Counted from the first letter of the stretch, positions 27,401-40,350 are shown. The stretch is 64,000 bases of DNA from Mangifera indica (GCF_011075055.1 NW_025401143.1:124001-188000), one strand, 5' to 3'. The notes: generated by a model from the letters alone, not told the origin. Made by a program: numbers and translations.

Positions 27401-30400
27401 CAAAATAAGAATAAAATTTTCGAGGAGATTAAGGTGTCAAAATGATCTATTAAAAAAAGGGCATGCCAATTCACTTGCAGCTGAATCAGAACATAATCTA
27501 GATTAGTGTATTTTATTAATGGTTAATTAAAATAATCAGGGTGCTGATGCAATGGATGATTCACATTTCAAACAACCATGTATTTCTATAATTTATATAT
27601 ACAGCATAATCACAGACAAACTTATTATATGTGTCTAAAGAAATCATATCATATGTAAAACAAAGTAACCTTAAAATCCTGTCCAAACTTTGGCCTTTTC
27701 TCCCACCATTTTCTCTTGTTTGTGAAATCAGCACCAAAAACATAGTAGACTACTTCATATCATCTTTAGCTAAAGACAAGCAATATGATTTAGAAAATTC
27801 TGTCTCCTCGCTTGCTGCGAAAACAATAGACAAAGAACAAGTTTTCAATCTCGGTGTGAAGTACATGCTAAAGGTATTCTTGTTGGGCATCATATACTCT
27901 TGTTGGGAAATTTCTTTGTGTGAACATTAATATTATTTTAATTTAATAAAATTCCAATAAATATATAATCTAATGAATTAAGTTTTTATGAATATATTAT
28001 GATGAACGAATACAAGTATGGGTTATTAAGTTTATTGAACTTCTGATGGACGAATCTAATAAACTGATATAAAAGAGGTTAGGTCTCTTTTCCAAATATA
28101 TGTATAATAAATCATCTATCAAAATATCGTCATTTGGGGAGCACATGGAAAAAGAAGACTAGTTCCACCATTTTCATAATCGATTAGATTTAGAGTTGAT
28201 TCAGTATCAACTATGATATATTTGACTTGTTTGAAATATTAAATTTTTTAATTTCAGTATTCTATAACATATATGTATAAAGATTTATTGTGATTCAATT
28301 AATTAATTGCATGAATATAGTGTATGAATTTGTATAATTAATCCTACAACTCAATCTAGAAAATGTAAACAAATATTCATGTAAAAGCAAGGGCATTGCT
28401 GTTATAAATGTGCAAAGATACCTTAGACTTTGATTTGGCTGCCAGCCACATGCATTCTACCGACTATTTTCTCACAAACTTAAAAGGGTTTATGCATTGC
28501 AAGTCTTTTGGGTAAAGAGTAAACAAGTGCTTTATGCTCTATGGTTTTGGGCTTCATAATAATGACATGAGCACCATGTTAAGCATAATTCATCTATGAT
28601 ATCTAGAACAAATAATAGCATTCTCTGGTTTATTTCAAAACCATTAGCTACGACTCTAAGAGCTAATAAAACTGATGAGATATTAAAATTTTTAAGATAA
28701 AGGTTTGAGTTAGAGTCTTTATTACGTTTGTAAAATCTTAATTTACTTGATGTAATGGTTATAATTTCAGTCACTATATCTCAGGTTTATCTATATAATA
28801 AATACGAACAGCTCTCTAGTTATTAAAAAAAAAAAACCATTAGCTACAACTTTGTGGCTCTTTGTGTTTGGAACAATTAATAATACCTAAGCTTTCCACT
28901 ATCCTATCATTTGTTTATACATATATCTTTTCTACTTTGTTTCTTCCTTGGAAAATAATCAACAATGCACTCTACTTTTCATCCCTTTGTCTTATGTTTC
29001 GAAAAGTTGTCACCATCTCTTTTTCTTTTTGTAAATTAACAAGGATGGGCTGATTGTGATCTCACCAGCTAAGCCTATTACCCAATGTATTGGGCTCAAC
29101 TGCTTAGCACCAAAACAATAAAAATATTTTGACATTTACGGCCCAAGTGGCTGCGTGCCCAAACCACTGAGAAAGTCTTCAAGTCTGATGATGAAGTACT
29201 TATTCCGCCTGTTAATTGTCAAAAGTAAAAACGAATCAGTCTGTCCAAAAAAATTACCTTTGTATTTGCATTATCTTTTCACTGAAAATCTTCTTCTACA
29301 TAAGTTTTTAGGGAGGAATTTAAGATTCTTAAAACTATGTCGTATTTTGAGAGCTACAGGAAGAAATTCCATCTTTATATAATAAAAGTAATATTATATA
29401 TACTTATTTTGATTATATAAATAAGTATATACTTATATATATTATCATGTGATTAAATATTATTTTATTTTTAAATTAATATCATTTAATTATAAAATGA
29501 CATATATCAAATATATGTTTATTTATGTTATTAAAATAAGGTATATAACAAAGATTATATTAAATAACTAATTAATATATATGTAGGTCCCATTTTGAAA
29601 AATATTAAAAAAAAATCCTAGGACGGTGGGTGAATGTTCCGAAGAATCATTCAATTTAGATTTAGAATCTAGAAACTGTATTGAATTCACAGACACTGAC
29701 TCAATTTAAACCTGTTAATTTATTAAGGAGAAACTGAATTTTTTATCATTTTTTTAACTGTGTATATATATATATAGTATCAATCTCAAAGCCTAAATAA
29801 AAATATTATAATAATATTTTATTTTTCTAAAATACTCCCGTTGATGTAACTCCTACATGTAGAATGAGGGAATATTTTTCTTTAGCGTTTCCCATGTGCT
29901 ACAGCATGAGAAAAACACTTATTCAACAGATAATACATATGATTGAACAATAAAACTCGTGAGAAAGTCATTATAAATTATTCAAATTGGACATAAGGGA
30001 AGAGAGACAAAAATTGATAGATTCATATGAAATTTAATTTTGTTATGAGTTCATATTATTAGATTATTTAATGTTATTATTTCATGTTGTTTTTATTGTT
30101 TAAAGTTATTATAATATTGTATTGATGGTCAAAAAATACAAAAATTATGATCTGAAAAATGTTCAGACAAAGAACGGATTGGCGACACCAACCTAAGGCT
30201 TGGCTTCATCAACACTCAAATTGATATTTTTCGTACATTCTTCTAGTCTACTCAATCAAATAATATTTACTCTAATTAAATAAAAAATATATATTTATTT
30301 ATATATCATAATTTATATGTCAAATATTTATTTTAACAAAAATATATATATTTATTTATATAAAAACTAAATAAAGTCAAAAGAAAAAAATATTTAAATA

Positions 30401-30409
30401 AAAAATAAA
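24492..30409. other. gene-free AT-rich region
   Basis: No recognisable gene. Two spots stand out. A small GC-richer island at 26,420-26,640 contains a 12-bp palindrome GACCACGTGGTC (a G-box core) at 26,539-26,550. An unidentified 99-codon ORF at 27,631-27,930 has balanced composition (see its own entry). The rest is AT-rich with old repeats. Confidence 0.55.
27631..27930 (+). CDS. unidentified ORF, possibly a relic exon
   Basis: A 99-codon frame opening with ATG. Residues 40-80 read like ordinary soluble protein (SSLAAKTIDKEQVFNLGVKY) rather than AT-rich noise, and an AAG|GTATTC donor-like site follows. I recognise no family and see no matching neighbouring exon. It may be a decayed exon or chance. 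Confidence 0.15.
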   Translation: MSKEIISYVKQSNLKILSKLWPFLPPFSLVCEISTKNIVDYFISSLAKDKQYDLENSVSSLAAKTIDKEQVFNLGVKYMLKVFLLGIIYSCWEISLCEH

Positions 30410-30540
30410 GGGGTTGGCGCCAACCCCTTAATCTTAATTTTTTTTATACAGGGGTTGGCGTATTTAAGGGGTTGGGCCCCTTCAATTTACATTAAGGGGT
30501 TGGCGCCAACCCTTTTAATTCATCAACCCCTTTGAGCAAA
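30410..30540. repeat. cluster of GC-rich perfect palindromes
   Basis: An 18-bp perfect palindrome, GGGGTTGGCGCCAACCCC, at 30,410-30,427 recurs one base short at 30,496-30,512. Half-sites lie at 30,451-30,460, 30,468-30,480 (ending GGGCCCC) and 30,525-30,532. This G/C-rich block stands alone in AT-rich DNA. It could fold into strong hairpins. I cannot assign it to an element. Confidence 0.8.
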
Positions 30541-32310
30541 TTTCAGGTCAACTTTTAAATTTATGCCACCAATCCCTCTCCCAAAATAACATTTTCAATC
30601 AAAATCAGTTTTTTGATATTTTTTTTTTTATTTTTAAAATTACAATAATTGGGATATATATATTAATGTATTATTTACATATTCAACACTAAGTACTTCA
30701 ATGTATGTTTTTTATAGGTGATTTCTTAGATAATCTTTTCATATGCTGCTTTAATATGAGATTAATATCAACCAAAATTTTGACAGATAAGATCAACTGA
30801 GTTTACAATTTTTATACATTTAATCTAAAAAATTTAAACCCAACAATTTTAAATTCACTTGATCTTATCTAACACATATATATAAATCTTGTTTCAAATA
30901 CTGATACTAAATATTTATACATATTCTCTCTCTATAGTGCATTAAAGTAAATAATACTATAAACTTTGTTTTGATTTCTCAAGATTGAAGATAAAAGATA
31001 ATTTAGTAATTCTATTATATAAAATGATAAAAATATTTATAATATATATATATATATATATATATAGATCTAACTGAGGGTAAAATTTTTAATTTCCCTT
31101 TATTCTGTGTCATGGACTTCTACATGTTAAAAAAACGAAGTCTGGTCTGAAGGAGCAGTCAAAAGGGAAAAGGTGGTGGGATTGAAATTAATTTATAATT
31201 TAATTTGAACTCTATTTTATTCCCTGTCCCTAATTTTAATAGCTTTTTTAAGATAATATTTATTTTGAATATATAAATAAATAAATATTTATATTTATTA
31301 TTATATAATTAAATGTTATTTTATCACTAATTCAAAATTTCTCAATTACATGATGATATATATTATTGTTTACTTATTTATATATTTAAAGTGGGTATAT
31401 ATAATTTTATTAATTAAGATAAGTGAGAAATACTTAAATTTAAAAAAAAAAAAAAACACTTTACTTCCTCAAAACATTATTTCTGTAATCATTATATAAA
31501 CTTTATGGTAACATTTTTTTCATAGCCAAATAATATAATCGTAGGTGTATATTCTTGAGTAATAGATCAAACTATATTAAAAATCTGTCTTATCTTTATG
31601 ACTCTCTTTCATTCTCATATAATGGACGCAAGATTACTTAACTAATATTTTAATCTTATGCGAGATTTTAAATTACTCATAAGATATATACACAGCCAAC
31701 CTACATTACTTCAATTTAAATAAACCATTTTATAAACTATGTCTAAACACTTTTCTTTGAGTTAAATAATAAAGGTGTGGATGTAGATTTACAAACAACA
31801 TGATGGATGACGTAAAAAATCTAGTTGATTTTTATGAATCTTGTCCTTATTATAATAATAAACACTAGAATATTTACTTAATTCAAACCTTTTACTGTTG
31901 TAGGGTATATTTTATAAGCTTGAACTTTCTTTTGTTAAAACGGGAAACTTAACATGGGTTGTCGGAGTGATAAACTTTAGTGTATAATAATCGAACCTAA
32001 AATTTCTATATCAAATCTGTTAGGGATTGGCCTTGCATCATACATCATATACAGTTATTCGATCCTAAATTAATTGCTCTAAATTTTCTGGGTAAGGATG
32101 TTTTCTTTCATTTATACTATTTCAACCCTAATCTTTGACATCTTTTACAATGGGTCTTTCGCTTTCACGAAGCTTCAACCTTGCCTTGCCCAGGAAAAGT
32201 TAATCAAGCGAAAAAAACAAAACCCCATCAAAGTAGCATGACATAAGCTCTGGTGTCACATACAGGAGCTGGTGAATCTGATGGTTTGGATGGTGAGGAG
32301 CTTTTCTTAT
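30541..32310. other. AT-rich intergenic DNA
   Basis: No gene seen. An (AT)n microsatellite sits at 31,042-31,066. Confidence 0.6.
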
Positions 32311-32318
32311 CTGTATTG

Positions 32319-33524
32319 TAATCCTAACCATGGTTCGTGAACCGACGGTTTCAGTTTGAAACCACCGGTTCACGAATTAAAAAAATAAAGATCCTGAATC
32401 GAAACCATAATAGGACGGTTTAGAACTGACGGTTTCGGTTCATGAACCCGATTCTAAACCGATATTTTCGATTTGAAACTAACATTAAACTGTTAATTCT
32501 AATACATGACATTGATTTAATTTTTAAATTATTAATTATAATAATTGAAATTGTAAATTTGCCTACAATAATTGCAAGCAACATCAAAATTACCATCTTC
32601 CTTTTGTATTTTTTTAAAATGAATCTTGAAAATATCAGATGTAGGAATTTTTTGAGAGTGTTGTTCGTGTTGTTCCATCTCTATCTGTTGTTGATGTTGT
32701 TGTTTTTGCTCCACCTCTTCATATTGGTTTTCACTTTCTTGTGTTAAAAAATTATCGATAAGTTGATTTTCATTCACATTTGATATATGTGAATATTGAC
32801 CAAATCTTTTATTACCGGAAGAATTTTCACTACTTGCAATTTTTTGATAATAAATAAAATTAATTATATAAATAAATTATATGATTAATTATAAAAGATA
32901 ATAAATAAAATTAATTATATAAATAAATTATGTGAGTAATGATGAGAGATAATAAAATAATAATAAATAAATTTAATTATAGAAATAAATTCTATAATTA
33001 ATTATGAATTGTATAATAAAAATAGAAATTGGAATTAATAAAAAATTAAGAAAGAATTTAATTAAATTTAAGAGAATTTGATTGAATTGAAAGATTGAGA
33101 GAATATTAAGAGTTGAAAGAATGAGAATGAGAGTTTAAAGGATTGAGTGAGTTATATATATATATAGGAAAAAATTTAAAAAAAAAATTAAAAAATTGGG
33201 GGGTGAATTGAGATTTAAAAAATTGCAGGGGCAATTTCTTCCTCTGCAAACTAACGGTTCCCTGTGCAGGGAACCGTTGGTTGTTTAAATAAATTTAAAA
33301 AAATTCAAAAAAAATTCAAAATTTTTTAGTTCAATACAGTAAACCGTCAGTTTACATATCGATTCATAAACCGGATATAAACCGATGATTTTATCATTCA
33401 AATTTAGATAAACCAGAATCGAACCTCTAAAATCTGATTTTGATTCTAGTTCAGTCCAATTCTAATTTCATTTAGACTAATTTCAATCTAATTCATGTAT
33501 CAAACCGACCCATAACCAGGTCTA
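32319..33524. mobile_element. non-autonomous hAT element with BED-finger remnant
   Basis: A 1206-bp element flanked by a perfect 8-bp direct repeat, CTGTATTG (32,311-32,318 and 33,525-33,532), the target-site size of hAT transposons. The ends are imperfect inverted repeats: TAATCCTAACCATGG on the left, and TAGACCTGGTTATGG as the reverse complement of the right end. Both subterminal regions are crowded with AACCG/CGGTT words. Inside lies the minus-strand start of a transposase (see next entry). The catalytic region and dimerisation domain are missing, so it depends on a partner element. Confidence 0.85.
32532..32777 (-). pseudogene. N-terminal fragment of a hAT transposase (BED zinc finger)
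   Basis: An 81-codon frame. After a Gln/Glu-rich low-complexity stretch (about residues 18-45) comes a BED-type finger: SDIFKIHFKKI followed by ACNYCRQIYNF, with the paired CxxC preserved. The reading frame then ends in AT-rich DNA and the downstream His ligands and transposase core are absent. BED fingers bind the element's subterminal repeats in hAT transposases. This copy is a deletion remnant. Confidence 0.7.
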
Positions 33525-33532
33525 CTGTATTG

Positions 33533-35099
33533 TATTGTAATGTCATTTTTTAATACTTACCATATCCTACGACACCCGAACACTTTTTCCTTTCCCCAAC
33601 ACAAAAAAAATATATATATATATATATATTTCACATCGCCACCACATTCAGAGACTACAAAAATGAGCTGTTGTGCTTCACTGCAAAGTCTCTGTAGCTT
33701 CTGTGTTGTTTGCTGTTGTTAAAGGGGACATCAAGACGTGTGGTTTTGGAAAAACCAAAAGACTGAAACTCTACAAGTTTTGGCATGGCAAAGATGGCGG
33801 CCAACAGGCAGCCCCACAGCCGGCCACGCTTAGTGAATTATGTGGAAAATGACTAATTTCTCAGTTTAATTAATTAATTAATTAGATGAAATGATTAAAT
33901 TAAAGTGTTATTTATTTGATTTTTCATTGGTTTCGAAAGCAGACTCTGAAATCTCAACCTTTCCAGCTGTTATCCTCTTCCAAATGCGTTCGTTATTTTG
34001 GGATAAGACCAATGGAAAATTACATAAACTCCCATATATCATTTACCAGAGTAATATGGTATATATAAATAAGTTTGAATACATAAATTGATATTATTAT
34101 TATTATAATAATTAAAATTTATATTATATTATATATTAAAATTTTAATTTTTTATATTATATATAAAATATTATATGATATAATCTTTAAAATATAAAAA
34201 AAAATTAATTATACATTATTATTTTAGAAAATATAACAAAAATCTTTGAAAATTTAAAATTTTTTCATATATACTTATATTATATAATTTTTTTTTTAAA
34301 AGTGTATTAATTCATATAGATAATATATATCATATCGTATGATACATTCATTATATCATATTAATTTGATACACCTCATAATACGTATCATTTTTTATGT
34401 GTACATGTGTATTATGTATTGTAGGATGCTAACAACTATGATCATTATATAATTTAGTATTATTTTATTTTTAATTTAAAATTATCAAATCACATATATT
34501 TATTTATATAATTAAATTTTTATATACATAATTTTATTATATTTTTCTCATACAAAAAATAAACAATAAAACAATATGTATCTACTTTCGATACACAAAT
34601 ATGTATGTACTTATATATATCATCATATGAGTGAATGATTTTAAATTAAAGATAAAACAATACTTAAACATATATTAATATGTATATATTGATATTTTTA
34701 AAATAGATATTTATAATATTATTTAAAAATAAATAAATAAATAAAAATGTGCTTCCACCATAATTCGGTTGTGGCCTAACATATGAACAAGGTAAAAATC
34801 ATCTCGTTACAAATTCAACTTTGAGTTTTCCTCTTTAATATTATGTTAATATCTTAATTATATAATGGGATAATAATCAGAAAACATAACTTGATGGTAT
34901 TGATCTACAACTTAGACATCATTAGAGACGACTTGAAAATTCTTATCCTCTATTGGGCGCCTATTGGTTATTGACTCTATATTATATGTTGACATTTGAA
35001 AATAATCTTCCTGCTGAGCTGGATTTTTAGGTCCAGTGTAAAAGTATTCACTTGAACAAAGCGACCTTCCAACAAACTTCAGATAATGCTAGCTTGGAG
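33533..35099. other. AT-rich intergenic DNA
   Basis: No gene. An (AT)n run lies at 33,610-33,629. A short GC-richer spot at 33,780-33,835 is promoter-like but has no ORF after it. From about 34,080 to 34,440 the sequence resembles 43,855-44,160, sharing a GATACGTATCAT-type palindrome word (see findings). Confidence 0.55.
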
Positions 35100-35108
35100 A
35101 TAAAGAAA

Positions 35109-35217
35109 AGGCCAAAGGACTATTTCCCACTTAAAAGAATCATTTTCATCTCAAATTTTTACACTTTAATTCTAAAAATATTATTTAATAAAATTGTAAC
35201 TCTTTAAAAATCTCTCT

Positions 35218-35248
<31 letters not shown>

Positions 35249-35907
35249 ATCTCATAAATCTTAAAAATTAATAATTTCTCTTATATATCAAGTTTTATAA
35301 AAATGATTTTTTCCCCCTTAGAGTTTATTTTCAAACTTCAACGCATCTCTAGCAGTGACATCTCTTTTCTTCTTTTCTGATGGTTGCTCCCTCATCATTT
35401 GTCTCTCTTGCCAGTTGTCCTAAACCTACCATCTTCGTCTCTCCAACAAAGAGATCCAACAAAGATGAAAGATCTTATCTTTGTCTTCTCCAACAAAGAT
35501 GAGACTCATCTTTTCAACGAAATTAAAATTTATATTTGATGTTAATCATTGCTGTCCAAGCTTCCAAACGAGAGAATCTTAGTTGTTGGAGGAAGAGGAG
35601 ACATTAAAAGATATTCATCATTGGTGATGATATTCGATTTGATGCCAAAAATCTGAAAACTAAACCCTAAGAGAGAATAATCATTTTTTAAAATTTAGTT
35701 TACGGGAAAATTTTTAACTTTTAAGATTTAAGAGAGGAAAAAGAGATTAAATTTTAGTTTATTTTTAATATTACAGATAAAATAACGATTTTATTTTTAA
35801 AACAGTTAACTTTAATCATTCATGAGTGGGTGTTTAAAAATTTTCAAATTTAAAGAGTAAAAACTTGAAATAAGAAAATATTTTGAATGAAAATAAATCC
35901 TTTACCT
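35109..35907. mobile_element. Mutator-like miniature element, copy 2
   Basis: A 799-bp noncoding element with ends AGGCCAAAGGACTATTTCCC and, as reverse complement of the right, AGGTAAAGGATTTATTTTCA. It is flanked by a perfect 9-bp duplication, ATAAAGAAA (35,100-35,108 and 35,908-35,916). It contains the 29-base C run at 35,218-35,246. Confidence 0.85.
35218..35246. repeat. poly-C tract, 29 bases
   Basis: An uninterrupted run of about 29 C, preceded by CTCTCT and followed by TCATCTC. Long C/G homopolymers are rare in AT-rich plant intergenic DNA. The exact length in the genome may differ because such runs are error-prone in sequencing. Confidence 0.85.
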
Positions 35908-35916
35908 ATAAAGAAA

Positions 35917-37083
35917 ATATAAGATTACATGCATAAATAATATAAATAATTTTATATATAAATAATAACATTTTACTATAACATTAAACTAATTTATTTA
36001 AATATAAAACAATACCCCTACAATTTAAAAAGATGGTCTCGTTATTTAATTAAAAATATATGTAAAATCATTATTTTATCCATAAACTCTAAAACCTAAA
36101 AAATTTATATTATTTTCTTTCTTTAGTTTAGAAAACTCATATTTATCCTCCATAATTAAACTTTAAAAAATTCACTTTCCTCTCTTTTTCAAGTTTTATC
36201 TCCGATGACTTGGAAACTGACTGGTGATAAAAAAAAAGTAAAAGTCAAGGATGACGAAAAATGATTTTTCATCATCCAAATCTAGACGACAAAGTATCAT
36301 CCAAATCGACAAAAAGAAACTAATAATGATACTTCATTGTCCTTTGTCATGTCATCCATATGTGAATGAAACAAGCCTTAATTGAAAGCAAATTTTAAGG
36401 GTAAAATCTAAACTTTTTAAACTTTGAGAATGAGTTGAAGTATTATTTTTTAAAATTTAAAAGGGGAAATATCATAAATTTCAAAGTTTTATGTTTTTGG
36501 ATAAAATTATTATTTTATCCTTACTTCAAATTAAAAATTTAGATAATAGTTAGTTTATGAATAAATATTTAAATCTTTTATCTATCGTAAATATGATTTT
36601 AAGATTAGGGTAAAATTTAAGTGGGACATAGTCCATTCCCCTAAATTCTTTTATGTATTTGTTCTTATTCCATTAACGGTATGTCTTCATCTAAGCCAAT
36701 TTGTTTATCCTGGGTTATAAAATTGTTTGTTCCAAAAACGAAGACGTTTAGACTAGTGTTTGGGTTATACTTGTTTGGCCATATCACATTACAAGCCATC
36801 AAGATTAACGTAACTCTGTTTGTTTTTTCTTTTCCCTCTAATTGAGACTTTGGAAACTTGGAATACTTCTCCCCCAGTAAAAATTTATTTTTCTTCCCAA
36901 AAAAAAAAAAACCAACGCAACCCATCCGACTCTTTTATAAATAGAATTATTTAAATTATAATAATAATTTATGATTGAATACTATAATTGTTTTTTTTTT
37001 TAATTTTAAAATTTTTTAAATAAATATTATCATCTCATTTTATATAAATAAATTTATATAATTACTTATCTCCGTTTTGTCTC
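35917..37083. other. intergenic DNA with a partial Mutator-like miniature element
   Basis: Positions ~36,030-36,636 share internal words with the other copies (ATCATCCAAATCTAGACGAC near 36,280) and a right end reading AAGTGGGACATAGTCC at about 36,617-36,632. I could not find a matching left end or flanking duplication. No gene. Confidence 0.45.
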
Positions 37084-37091
37084 TATATAAA
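37084..37091 (+). promoter_or_regulatory. TATA box of the small-protein gene at 37.4 kb
   Basis: TATATAAA within CTCTATATAAAGCCC, a strong plant TATA context. A start near 37,115-37,120 would give a CT-rich leader of about 290 nt before the ATG at 37,404. Confidence 0.65.
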
Positions 37092-37403
37092 GCCCTCTTT
37101 TCCTCAATTCATCCCAAAAAGTTCTTATAAAGTTCTCTCTTTCCCCTTCCCCTCTATACCCCCTGTGTGCATCGTTTTGGTTCTTGTGTTGCTGATTCTC
37201 TTCTCTCCTTCAATACAGCGTAACCATCTCAACTCCTTGCTCATGCTTTCTTTTGTTTACCTTCATTAAGTTATTCTATATTTATAATCCTTCGTCTCAA
37301 CTCCTTGATCATCTTCATAACTTTCATTTTTTGTTTTTTTTTTTTTGTCTGTTTTGCTTTGCTTTTAACTCTGTTTTCTTGTGTATATTTAAGCTTCACA
37401 ACG

Positions 37404-37619
37404 ATGTCAGCCGCTCCTTCAACTTCCATGAACACTCGAAGGGAAACATGTATTCCACCAAGGAGAGGAAAAATAAAAGCTCGGATTTTTAAGAGGTTCT
37501 GCAAGGCTATTGCTTCCGCGGCGTCAAAAGCATTTGGCGGAAGCAGAGAAGATGGCAATGACTCAACCATTCCACCTTCGAGTGCCTATAACTCTGATGC
37601 AAATTTCGACCTTTCCTGA
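37404..37619 (+). CDS. small basic protein, P-x-RG-x-I / YNSDA family, member 1
   Basis: A 71-aa single-exon protein starting MSAAPSTSMN. I chose this ATG because alignment with the copy at 41,811 begins just downstream, and the extra in-frame codons upstream are low-complexity. The core PPRRGKIKARIFKRFCKAI is strongly basic and probably helical; an Ala/Ser/Gly stretch follows, and the tail is PPSSAYNSDANFDLS. The 66-aa protein at 41,811 shares the P-x-RG-x-I core and the Ser-rich, Y-N-S-D-A tail. There is no signal peptide or transmembrane segment. I do not recognise a named family. A good TATA box and clean leader suggest a live gene. Function unknown. Confidence 0.65.
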   Translation: MSAAPSTSMNTRRETCIPPRRGKIKARIFKRFCKAIASAASKAFGGSREDGNDSTIPPSSAYNSDANFDLS

Positions 37620-38060
37620 AGAATTCCAAATGGGTTGATAACAAATTTCACCTATTATTTCCTTAATCACTCAATTCTTGAAATTGAGCTCGTTTCATTG
37701 CCATGAAAACGCTCTTCTCCATGGTACTTATTATAACCAGAGAAGGTAATATCTATACAATAAGAAAAGATCTGTGGATTCTGATGTTTTTGATTCAGAT
37801 CACAGCTTCTTTTATATTAAGATGGGTTGTGATAGAAATTGGGGTTATCTGCTGCATAACTCAGGTTTTTAGTGAGTTACAGCAGGAGTTTTATGCTTTG
37901 TTTTTCAAGTCAGTTTGTTGTTTAAATTTTAATTTCTGCTGTAGAAAAAAGACCTGCTTCACTGTTGTTTCTGTAAGTTTTTGCGTGCAGATGATAGTGT
38001 AGAGGAAGGTCCATGGCTGTATTATGTGAAGGTGTCTTGGTTTTGCATTTCAGTTATGTC
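37620..38060 (+). other. probable 3'UTR of the small-protein gene
   Basis: After the TGA the sequence remains mixed in composition to about 38,060, then AT-rich. The ORF at 37,703 inside it has no recognisable domain. Confidence 0.35.
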
Positions 38061-40350
38061 TTGTAAAATAGTAGTTTGAAATTAATGAAATGGCAATGAA
38101 TATGATGTTTTTCTTTTTGGTTCTCTGTGTTTTGAGGTTGATGCAAGATCGTGAATTTCTTTTTCTTTTATTTATGAGCAAATTGTTGTTTTTTTGGGAT
38201 AGTTGTTTGAAATTTATAGGGAATGAATGGAGATACAAGGAATATATGTTCATACTTTGAGGTCCGTGATTTTTTTTCTTTAAATTGATTTTTTTTTAAT
38301 GAAAACAAACCTAATAAAAGCTTGAATTCGAATTTTCTTTTTGAAAATTTTGAAATTCTTATCAATTTAGCTAATCTCTAGGATCTAATGGTATACCCAT
38401 TTTGAAGTCTATAATAATCGATTTGGGTTAAATCAATCCAAGTATTAAGTGTTAATCCCTATTTAACATCCATTTTACTTCAGTTAATTTAATATCTTTA
38501 ACTCAATTTCAGCTGGTTATTACCATTACAAGCCACCAATTTATTCATCGGCTTCATAAATGATTGAAAAGGCAAGATTGGCAGGACTTATTAAGCTAAT
38601 TTAATTAATGTAGATGGAGACAGGTACTTCAATCTGGTCCGGTAGACTTTACAATGTATTGGATTTGTGTTCCGACTGCGAAAACGGTCGGAAACAGATA
38701 GAATTGGAAACATGCGTTGCATTAAAATGACATTTCATTTAGTTGAGTTGGAGCCCCACTCTCAACCACATAGAAAGATACAGCAATACTTGTATTAGCT
38801 GTTTACAGTAGATTAAATGACAAAAAAAATAAGATTTTATATATAAAAATAATCATTTGAATTTTTTTTTTGAGTAATATTTCAAAATTAAATTTTTAAC
38901 TGAAGTCAATTACTAAACCTAAATTTCATCAATTTGGTGTATTTAGTTTAGTCTTAAAAAGACAATATGACTCAAATAAGATTTTCATGTCACCGTAAAA
39001 ATAAATAATTGCATTGCTTTTGCATTTTGTTGGATATGATATTAGTGTATGTGATGTTACTCAAGTTGAGGCGCGTGAAGATTTTGTTTTCTGTGTTATA
39101 TCAAGTTTTTCCTTGTCAATTTGGTGATTCATGTGGCAATTGGGGAATATCATATTGCATCTTTTTTAGTTTAGTATGTTTTAATTTTAAGAGAAGATGA
39201 TAATGTTAAATTTGTTGATTAAAAGCTAGGATGATCCTAGAATTAATAATTTTCAATACGACTCGTTAATTTGATATAACACGATACAAAAAATATCACG
39301 TTAGAATTGAGTTTTATTATACAAAATTTATTTTGAATCACTCTGATATTATTAAAAATTAAATTAAGTAGTATTAGAGTTTATATGAAAATAACCCGAC
39401 ACAACTCAAATCGATTCAAATATTTTAAAGAAGTGTTACTTTAATAGAATTTATTAGAAATAAATCATCAAATGTTGAAAAAACAATATCAATAATAATT
39501 GAAATCTTTATAAATTGTATATAGTTATATTTTTATATAATTATAATTAATCATATTATTGTTTATTTTTATTTAAATATTTTATTTTATTATTAAATAA
39601 TAAAAATTTGATTTGATTCGTTAGAGTATATACATGTTTTAAAAATCTTAGTACATAAATTTTTAAATCATTTGTCAATATAATAAAATGTTATATTATA
39701 TATTTTATTAATAGTATGTTAGGGTAATTTAATAAATAAACTAAAATGATAAAAAAACTTTGTAGAGAATAAAAAAGATAAATAATTTTAAATTAATTTA
39801 GATTAAATTAAATTAATTCAGATATTAAAATATTAAATTAAAATTAAAAATTTCTAACATAAAATTTAAACTAATATAATATAAATGCAATTCGGTAAGA
39901 TAATCTATCAAGTCAAGAATATTCCTATCAAGTCTAGAATATCCCTATTGAATACAATCATATTAGACATTAAAGATCATTCTCTCTCTTTAACCCAAAA
40001 GGGGTCAGTGGTCAGTCTCTCTCTTTAACCCAAAAGGGGTCAGTGGTCATTTCAAAAGACTTTTTCCTTTTTAAATTTGAAGACAAGAGAAATGAGCACC
40101 ACTCATGAGTCACAAGAATTCACACCCTAGCGGTCTAGCCGCTAATCAAATTGTAATTTTATAATGAAACAATCGAAAGGGTTTGCAAGGTGGTGATGTA
40201 GTGGTCAGAAACCGTTAATATTAAATACACGTAGCTGTGAAGTTTAAAATTCTATCAAACTTCACTCTTTGGCCAACGCCATCAAATATAATTGAAGAAG
40301 AAATTCTTTTAGAGACACAAAATTTAATACCTGGAAGGAGAAGAAGCCTA
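38061..40350. other. intergenic DNA left of the tandem duplication
   Basis: AT-rich and repeat-like (39,240-39,900 especially). A 35-bp tandem duplication lies at 39,981-40,050, with unit containing TTAACCCAAAAGGGGTCAGT. No gene. Confidence 0.6.
39981..40050. repeat. two tandem 35-bp units
   Basis: Two almost identical copies, each starting TCTCTCTCTTTAACCC and ending GTCAGTGGTCA, joined head to tail. Confidence 0.9.

Noticed and set aside
29155..29382. 75-codon ORF as a gene
   Set aside because: Lys/Leu-rich, no domain, no splice or promoter context; I could not support it.
39981..40050. A CRISPR-like or satellite array
   Set aside because: Only two direct 35-bp units with no spacer; no other array in the window.
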